Assembly: GCA_009783975.1 (NCBI GenBank)
Contig: WRCL01000044.1
Coordinates: 1 to 9,289, forward strand
DNA length: 9,289 nucleotides
From: Micrococcales bacterium
Lineage (GTDB): Bacteria > Actinomycetota > Actinomycetes > Actinomycetales > Cellulomonadaceae
Direction: 5' to 3'
Positions 4,827 to 9,289 of this stretch are shown here, piece by piece. Below the pieces are notes generated by a model. It was not told the DNA's origin. It saw nothing but the letters and a program-made list of their open reading frames with translations, and did not search any database. Position 1 is the stretch's first letter; each line of letters starts with the position of its first letter. The translations under genes were made by a program, and so were the position numbers.

Positions 4827-7168
4827 TACGGGACAATAATCACATACCCATGGATACCAAGCGCGGCCATCCGGCCCTCCAAGAACGCGGCCGCCTCTGC
4901 TGAGTTGGTCGTGTACTCGATCACTCCGGTTCCTCCAAACGTCTTCGCGGCCTCGTCGAACGCCGCGAGTTTCTTGTCGGTCTGGATGATTGCTATCCTT
5001 TCGAGGCTAGACCCGGGCTCTGGGGCATAGAACGACGATCCAGAGGCGCCCACAGAGAGTTTCGCGTCGCCGATGGCACCATATTCGCTCCGAAAGCCGT
5101 CGGGAAAAACGCTTCTTCCGGAAGGGAGAATAATCTCGCGTTCGTTGTTCCCGTAGATGCGGAGTTGGTATGCGGTGCCACTCGCGTTCCCGCCAAGGAG
5201 GGGCGAGCGATGCAACGACTGGTATCGGGCAGCCTCGGCGATCTGTTGGGCCGGTGTGAGTATCTCATGCGCAGTCCCATCCGCCAGGGGCACCGGTTTG
5301 CCACTTCGCAACCAGGCGAGGTCGATAGCGCCCGCGTCATCCATGCGCGCTCGTGCTCGGGCAAGGGCGGCGCTGGGGTTGTCAGCAAACTCGCGGGCTG
5401 CTGTGCGGGCGCCGCGGGCCATGCTTGCCCCGGCGAAGTTGCCAGGTGCGAACGTCAGGACCACCCCGAGGGTGTCGACGACCACCTGCCCTGGGGTGGC
5501 GTTGGCGATGTAGCCGCGGGTGGCTTGGTTGGGGTCGCGGATGAAGGTGGCGATGCCGGCGGACTTGTCCAGACCCCAGGTGGCGACCCCGGCGATACCC
5601 ATGGCCAGGCCCAGCGATCCGCCGGACAGCACGACCAGAGCGGCGATGACGACGCCGACGGCGATCTGCTGGCCGAACGACAGTCCGCCCCACAGGTGCG
5701 CGAGCTTGTCGAAGAGCCCGGCGAGCCACCGGGGGTCGATGTGGTGCATGCGCGCGTCGGTGTGCGCCGCCAGATCAGGAGCGACGACCAGGGCCATGAC
5801 GAGCAGGCCCGCGAGGACCGCGAGGGCGACCAGGGCGCGCGGCCAGGCGCGGACCGGACCGGCGTGGTGCCCCATCGCGGCTTCGCGCAGGGCCCGCTGG
5901 GCTGAGACTGCGGCGGCGCCGCGGCGCAGCGCCTCACGACGGGGTTCGCCGCGCTGGCGGGCGTGCGCGGCGATGACCAGGCCCCAGTCGCGCACGGTGG
6001 TCCACACCACGGCGAGCACCGCGTTGACGGTGTTCGCGACGATCCTGCCGGGCAAGCGGGCCCGGGCGTGCCACCTGGACAGGCCCGCCCCGGCCCGGGC
6101 GACCGGTGACCAGGCTGGTTGATCGACCAGCGCCGATCCTGGTGTCGACGCCAGGCGGAACCCGTCGACCAGGAGACATGCCACGAGCAGGACCACGAGG
6201 ACCGCGGGCCGGTAGTGCCCTTTGCCCAGCCACAACCACGGCACACGCAACCACCAGGGCACCGCCGTGACCGCCGGGTCCAGCCAGTCCTTGGCCGGGT
6301 GGGGGTGGGCGTTGTAGGCCATGTGGTCAGCCATCACCGATACCAGGGCCACGACCGGCACAGCGACCGCGACGCACCGGACCGCCCAGCCCCCAGGTCC
6401 GCGCGCACGGGCGGCGCGCCAGACCACGACCCCAAGACCGAGCGTCGCGGCGACGATACCTGTGGTCACCACGTGCCCACCGAACCCGGCTGCGCCGCTT
6501 GACAAGTCCGGCGGGATCGGCCACAGCCCGAACCGCACCCACCCCGGCGGTAGCTGGTTGCCGTAGATCGCCCGGTCCCACCCCGTCATGCCCATGTGGA
6601 CCGGGTCGGACGCGAAGTACCAGGTGCGCCGACACGCCTCCTCGACCCCTGCGAACGCGGCCCCGGCCGCGACACCAAGCAGTGCGAAGTCCACCGTCGC
6701 GAACCGGGCGACCCGCCGCGGAGCCGCGATCGCGACAACGACCAAAGGCACGAGCTTCAGCGCCTCTTCGCCCACGCCGGCAATGAACGTGCGCGGCCCG
6801 GTGAAGCCCACCCGCATCCCCTGCGACGACGAGACCTGAGTGAGCACCCACACGACCACCGCTGCCCAGGCGCCGCACACTGCGAAGAACCGCATGTACG
6901 CCGACCAGGTCAACGTCTTGGTCCGCGCGATGAAGAACCACGCGACCGCGACCCAGCACGCCCCGACCCAGGCGCGCACGCCCCACCGCAGCTGGGGTGC
7001 CACCGCCAGCATGACGAGCAGGTACACCAACGCCAGCCACAACCCGACCGTACGCACCGTGGCCACCCGCCGGTGCAGCACCGGATGGGTCTGCCACCAC
7101 CGGGCACGCCACTGCGCGAACACCTGCCACCACTCGCGCGGCGGAGCCGCCGCAGTCATCGCCGTCAC
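4826..7168 (-). CDS. Membrane polymorphic toxin: PrsW intramembrane protease fused to a Tox-REase-2-like nuclease tip
   Basis: 780 residues from the GTG at 7166-7168, chosen for GGAAGGGGG (7174-7182) 5 nt upstream; an ATG at 7193-7195 has no ribosome binding site. About eight hydrophobic segments in the first 340 residues carry the PrsW motifs in order: GEEALK (Glu134, Glu135, Lys138), FAGVEE (Phe172, Glu176/177), GFGGH (His232) and HMAYN (His282, Asn286). PrsW is known as a glutamic intramembrane protease (MEROPS M82) that cleaves the anti-sigma factor RsiW in Bacillus. A charged linker (about 345-440), more hydrophobic segments (about 445-465, 500-530, 562-582) and a pre-toxin region with TPAQQIAEAARYQ (638-650) follow. 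The tip (about 670-780) has EYGAIGDAK (Glu695, Asp701, Lys703), fitting a PD-(D/E)xK core, and ends in GIHGYVIIVP. GC falls to about 43-60% over the tip, typical of exchangeable toxin domains. The inferred role is a contact-dependent or released nuclease toxin freed by its own protease. No WXG, LXG or signal peptide is seen, so the export route is unknown. Confidence 0.88.
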   Translation of the reverse strand: MTAMTAAAPPREWWQVFAQWRARWWQTHPVLHRRVATVRTVGLWLALVYLLVMLAVAPQLRWGVRAWVGACWVAVAWFFIARTKTLTWSAYMRFFAVCGAWAAVVVWVLTQVSSSQGMRVGFTGPRTFIAGVGEEALKLVPLVVVAIAAPRRVARFATVDFALLGVAAGAAFAGVEEACRRTWYFASDPVHMGMTGWDRAIYGNQLPPGWVRFGLWPIPPDLSSGAAGFGGHVVTTGIVAATLGLGVVVWRAARARGPGGWAVRCVAVAVPVVALVSVMADHMAYNAHPHPAKDWLDPAVTAVPWWLRVPWLWLGKGHYRPAVLVVLLVACLLVDGFRLASTPGSALVDQPAWSPVARAGAGLSRWHARARLPGRIVANTVNAVLAVVWTTVRDWGLVIAAHARQRGEPRREALRRGAAAVSAQRALREAAMGHHAGPVRAWPRALVALAVLAGLLVMALVVAPDLAAHTDARMHHIDPRWLAGLFDKLAHLWGGLSFGQQIAVGVVIAALVVLSGGSLGLAMGIAGVATWGLDKSAGIATFIRDPNQATRGYIANATPGQVVVDTLGVVLTFAPGNFAGASMARGARTAAREFADNPSAALARARARMDDAGAIDLAWLRSGKPVPLADGTAHEILTPAQQIAEAARYQSLHRSPLLGGNASGTAYQLRIYGNNEREIILPSGRSVFPDGFRSEYGAIGDAKLSVGASGSSFYAPEPGSSLERIAIIQTDKKLAAFDEAAKTFGGTGVIEYTTNSAEAAAFLEGRMAALGIHGYVIIVP
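6336..6564. repeat. 229-bp direct repeat of PrsW coding sequence (partner 2333-2561)
   Basis: Lies inside the intact toxin gene, covering about residues 202 to 278 with the GFGGH motif. It is the full-gene counterpart of the fragment at 2224-2589. Confidence 0.92.
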
Positions 7169-7173
7169 GCGAG

Positions 7174-7182
7174 CCCCCTTCC
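7174..7182 (-). promoter_or_regulatory. Ribosome binding site deciding the toxin start
   Basis: GGAAGGGGG on the minus strand, 5 nt before the GTG at 7166-7168. The ATG at 7193-7195 and the ATG at 7157-7159 have nothing comparable at the right distance. Confidence 0.6.
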
Positions 7183-7275
7183 ACCTGCGGAACATATCGA
7201 GACAGACAGCAACATACCACCCAAGCGAGTGATGATCGTCCTCGGGGCAGAGTGGCTGTTCATCGGCTGCCGGGA

Positions 7276-7303
7276 GTCGTGACCTGCGTGGTCGTCACGC
7301 GAC
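7276..7303. other. Imperfect inverted repeat in the 160-nt gap before the toxin gene
   Basis: GTCGTGAC and GTCACGCGAC face each other across about ten bases, with a two-base bulge. It lies between the ATPase-tail remnant and the toxin gene. It could be a weak terminator for the upstream gene or an operator, but it has no T-tract and the stem is short. The rest of the gap (7169-7328) holds no gene; TATGTT-like boxes near 7193 and 7212 could serve as -10 elements, but I see no convincing -35. Confidence 0.22.
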
Positions 7304-7328
7304 CGCGGGGCGGCATCGAACGCTGGCG

Positions 7329-7461
7329 TCAAAGGTCGAGGTTGGTGGCGTGAACCACGACGATGTCGTTGGTCTGGCGGGCGTGCTTGGTCAGGTCGGC
7401 GGTGAAGCCGGTGAACGAAGCGAGCACGAGCCGGCAGCCGGCTGCGCCGGGGCGGCCCTGG
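7329..7461 (-). pseudogene. Duplicated 3' end of the DUF234-type ATPase gene
   Basis: Encodes 43 residues and a TGA (GRPGAAGCRLVLAS, TGFT, DLTKHARQTNDIVVVHA) that copy the end of the neighbouring ATPase gene (7525-7657). By eye the two stretches differ at about 21 of 133 bases, and 33 of 43 residues agree, without gaps. Many changes are conservative (Ile/Val, Leu/Ile), suggesting that the copy spent time under selection as part of a complete paralogue before its 5' part was lost. Upstream of 7461 similarity ends and the frame continues into unrelated sequence. It has no start codon of its own and is unlikely to be functional. Confidence 0.8.
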
Positions 7462-7524
7462 TCAGACGCGCAGTGTGGCAAGCGGGACGACGTGGACGCC
7501 TGAGGGGAACACGGACCGTCCTGG

Positions 7525-9000
7525 TCAGAGGTAGAGGTCGGCGGCGTGCACCAGGACGACATCGTCGGTGCGGCGGGCGTGCTTGGTGATGTCGTCGGTG
7601 AAGCCGGTCATCGAAGCCAGGACGAGCCGACAACCGGCGGCGCCGGGGCGGCCCTGGGCGGCCAAGAGGGCACGGATGTGCCGCAGCCGGTCCAGGTGTG
7701 GGTGCCCGATGGTCTCACCCCACTTGACCTCCCCGATCGCCAGGATCCGACGCGGCCCGTTGTCGGCGTACGCGGTGGCGACGATGTCGACTTCGTGGGT
7801 GGTCCGGGCCGCGGGGTCGTTGACTGTCCCAGATTCCACCGCGGCCGGCAGCTCGCCGAGGACGCCCTGGGGTGCCAGGTGGCGCAGCCAGTACCGTGCG
7901 ATGTGCTCGGTGTGCGGCCCCAGGACGTTGCTGACATACCGCGTCTGGGCCGCCTGCCACAGCCGGGACGGGTCGCGGGTGTGCTCCAGGTCGGCCCAGA
8001 CCGGGCGCATGACCGCGTGGTGGAACGTGATCAGCGGCTCGGCGATGCGGAACGTCGTACGGTTGTCGCGGAACGCGTCGGGCTCGCACATGATGAGCCC
8101 GCAGTCTTCGAGCACCCTCAATGGGTGGGCAAGATCGCCGGACTTGCGGCCCAGGAACGAGGCGATACGCCCACGGGTGGTGTTGCCAGAGGCGATGGCG
8201 GCGAGCAGCGAGTGGTACAGCGCGGTGTCTCGCAGGCCGGGTTCGTCGGCCAGCAAGTACCGTGCCTCGCGGAACAGCGGGCTCGTCGGCGACAGGACGG
8301 TTCGCAGCACCCACGCGTCGAAGTCGTTGGGGCCGTCGGGGACGTCGTCGCGGACCAGCTCGCGTCGGTACGCGGGCGTCCCGCCGACGATCGCGTTGAC
8401 CTTCAGCGCGGTGACCGGGTCGCCCACACCCCAGAACTGGGCGGCACGCTGGTGGTCGAGCGTGGGCACGACGAGCTCGAGAGCAGCGCGCCCGCGCAAC
8501 GGTGCCGCCCCCGCGAGAAGCTTGCCCATGAACGACACCGCAGACCCGCACAGCAACAACCGTGTGCGGGACTGGTCGCGTTCGTCGCGCAGCGGGGCCA
8601 GGGCGTTCTGCACGATCGACGGCAACGAGGGGTTGGCTGCGACGAGGTAGGGGAACTCGTCGATGACCACGGGGACGGGGTGGTCGCGGCCCAGTGCCAG
8701 GAGCGCGTCGAGAACGTCGGCCCAACCGGTGAGTGCCAGCGGCGCGGGGGTGCCGGTGTGGTTGCCCAGCGCGGCACCCATGCGGTGGAGGGACTCGGCA
8801 TCGGCGGCCTCGTCCGCGGCGAAGTAGAACCCGCCAGCCGCCTGGCACAGCGCCCGCAGCAGGAAGGTCTTGCCCTGCCGCCGCCGGCCCGACACGATCC
8901 CCAGCGACGCGCCGGGGCTGGTGTCCTGCGCGAAGGCGCACAGCGCGGCCCACTCGCGGTCACGGTCGAACATCTCAGCAGGGCGCGGGAGGATCTCCAC
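7525..9000 (-). CDS. AAA ATPase with C-terminal DUF234 nuclease-like domain
   Basis: 491 residues from the GTG at 8998-9000. This start has GCGAGG 5 nt upstream and lies just downstream of a palindrome and -10-like box. The in-frame ATG at 9046-9048 would place the palindrome inside the gene; ATG 8971-8973, just before FDRDREW, is the shortest option. The Walker A motif GRRRQGKT (about 38-45), Walker B VVIDE (111-115) and a sensor-like LLLCGSA (148-154) define an ATPase_2-type NTPase. A winged-helix-like middle with GNTTRGRIASFLGRKS (about 272-287) follows. HEVDIV and IGEVKWGE (Glu403, Asp405, Glu424, Lys426) match the PD-(D/E)xK-like core of DUF234. Such proteins are widespread in archaea and actinobacteria; their function is not settled, though DNA-related or defence roles have been proposed. 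It is not obviously coupled to the toxin locus. Confidence 0.93.
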   Translation of the reverse strand: MEILPRPAEMFDRDREWAALCAFAQDTSPGASLGIVSGRRRQGKTFLLRALCQAAGGFYFAADEAADAESLHRMGAALGNHTGTPAPLALTGWADVLDALLALGRDHPVPVVIDEFPYLVAANPSLPSIVQNALAPLRDERDQSRTRLLLCGSAVSFMGKLLAGAAPLRGRAALELVVPTLDHQRAAQFWGVGDPVTALKVNAIVGGTPAYRRELVRDDVPDGPNDFDAWVLRTVLSPTSPLFREARYLLADEPGLRDTALYHSLLAAIASGNTTRGRIASFLGRKSGDLAHPLRVLEDCGLIMCEPDAFRDNRTTFRIAEPLITFHHAVMRPVWADLEHTRDPSRLWQAAQTRYVSNVLGPHTEHIARYWLRHLAPQGVLGELPAAVESGTVNDPAARTTHEVDIVATAYADNGPRRILAIGEVKWGETIGHPHLDRLRHIRALLAAQGRPGAAGCRLVLASMTGFTDDITKHARRTDDVVLVHAADLYL

Positions 9001-9020
9001 GGAAGCCTCGCTCTCATAGG

Positions 9021-9039
9021 TACACTTATCATAAGTGTA
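9021..9039 (-). promoter_or_regulatory. 19-bp perfect palindrome with -10-like box before the ATPase gene
   Basis: TACACTTAT, one centre base, then ATAAGTGTA: two perfect 9-bp arms in an otherwise GC-rich region. On the minus strand it contains TATGAT (9028-9033), one mismatch from the -10 consensus. A start of transcription near 9021 would leave a leader of about 20 nt before the GTG at 9000. No good -35 is visible. The AT-rich palindrome resembles the operator of a dimeric repressor overlapping a promoter; the regulator is not in the window. Confidence 0.55.
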
Positions 9040-9072
9040 GTCATGCATCTATCCAGCCACAGCCAGAGAGGT

Positions 9073-9138
9073 GAGGGACGAGCTTCGGGGTGAGGGACGA
9101 ACATACAAGTTCGTCCCTCACCCCGAAGCTCGTCCCTC
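9073..9138. terminator. Long perfect hairpin (30-bp stem, 6-nt loop) after the VWA gene
   Basis: Arms 9073-9102 and 9109-9138 are exact reverse complements around the loop 9103-9108. It begins 9 nt after the stop of the VWA gene in the direction of transcription, fitting a terminator, but no U-tract follows on either strand. Each arm also carries GAGGGACGA twice, about 18-19 bases apart. A Rho-independent terminator without a U-tract, as known in actinobacteria, or a dispersed palindromic repeat are both possible. Confidence 0.7.
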
Positions 9139-9147
9139 GTCGTTGTG

Positions 9148-9289
9148 CTACGGGTTCTCGCTGGGGCGGGCGAGCTTGATGTCGCAGTCGGCGGCCCAGG
9201 CGGCGATGTCGTCGCGGCGCAGGGCGGTGGCCATGAGGTCGGGGAACTGGTCGGGGGTGCAGGCGAAGGTGGGGATGCCCAGGGCGGCG
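9148..9289 (-). CDS. C-terminal end of a VWA-domain protein (partial)
   Basis: The last 46 or so codons of a minus-strand gene entering from the right, ending at TAG 9148-9150. The peptide runs AALGIPTFACTPDQFPDLM, then TALRRDDIAAWA and ends ARPSENP. The GIPTFACTPDQFPDLM segment is like the end of bacterial VWA (CoxE/MoxR-associated type) proteins, where the last beta strand of the von Willebrand A fold is followed by F...L. Such proteins usually sit beside a MoxR-type AAA ATPase and a DUF5682-like partner, which would be expected to the right of the window. The family call rests on this short stretch. Confidence 0.7.
   Translation of the reverse strand, partial: AALGIPTFACTPDQFPDLMATALRRDDIAAWAADCDIKLARPSENP

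Noticed and set aside
4826..7168. Interpretation as a plain PrsW anti-sigma-factor protease
   Set aside because: The protein is more than twice the usual PrsW length, ends in a low-GC nuclease-like domain and is followed at once by an immunity-like gene.
7546..9093. Plus-strand open frame of 515 codons opposite the ATPase
   Set aside because: The minus strand encodes a complete ATPase with Walker motifs; the plus-strand product is compositionally biased and has no domain.
1..9289. Insertion sequence, integrase, CRISPR array or tRNA that would explain the repeats
   Set aside because: No transposase or integrase motif, no regularly spaced repeats and no cloverleaf were found; the repeats are pieces of coding sequence in conserved frames.

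Overview
The window reads as chromosomal DNA of a high-GC Gram-positive bacterium (Actinomycetota, probably Micrococcales near Cellulomonas). This is inferred from GC mostly around 65-75%, G/C-ending codons, GTG and TTG starts, and the protein families present; no rRNA or housekeeping marker is in the window to fix the genus. Every gene I can support is on the minus strand, so transcription runs from high to low coordinates. The long plus-strand frames are codon-bias shadows.

Right part (7329-9289). The C-terminal end of a VWA-domain protein enters at the right edge and stops at 9148. A 66-nt perfect hairpin (9073-9138) and a 19-bp palindrome with a -10-like box (9021-9039) separate it from a DUF234-type AAA ATPase (7525-9000). 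Directly after that gene lies a second, diverged copy of its last 43 codons (7329-7461), a remnant of a lost paralogue or of a partial duplication.

Central part (3794-7168). This is an intact polymorphic toxin/immunity pair. The toxin is a 780-residue membrane protein with an N-terminal PrsW-type intramembrane protease, further membrane helices, a pre-toxin region and a C-terminal nuclease-like tip resembling Tox-REase-2. Nine bases after its stop begins a probable immunity gene (3794-4816, TTG start, strong ribosome binding site).

Left part (1-3793). This is an array of further immunity-like genes separated by broken pieces of toxin genes. In transcription order it holds: a calpain-like toxin tip carrying the NPWG motif (3611-3793); immunity-like gene B (2592-3596); a chimeric PrsW-core plus toxin-tip fragment (2224-2589); immunity-like gene A (804-2213); a small immunity-like gene D (378-794); a possible toxin-tip relic (180-377); and, at the edge, a 63-bp exact copy of part of the first immunity gene's 3' end.

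The most notable feature is that the three larger immunity-like proteins have unrelated N-terminal domains joined to one homologous C-terminal module of about 200 residues. That module looks like a degenerate DNA/RNA non-specific endonuclease domain (Endonuclea_NS_2-like) without its catalytic DGGH motif. Together with the repeated stop-to-start spacing of 9-14 nt between toxin tip and immunity gene, this suggests a locus that grows by adding toxin-immunity cassettes, then loses the toxin bodies and keeps the immunities. The functions are inferred from sequence and layout only.
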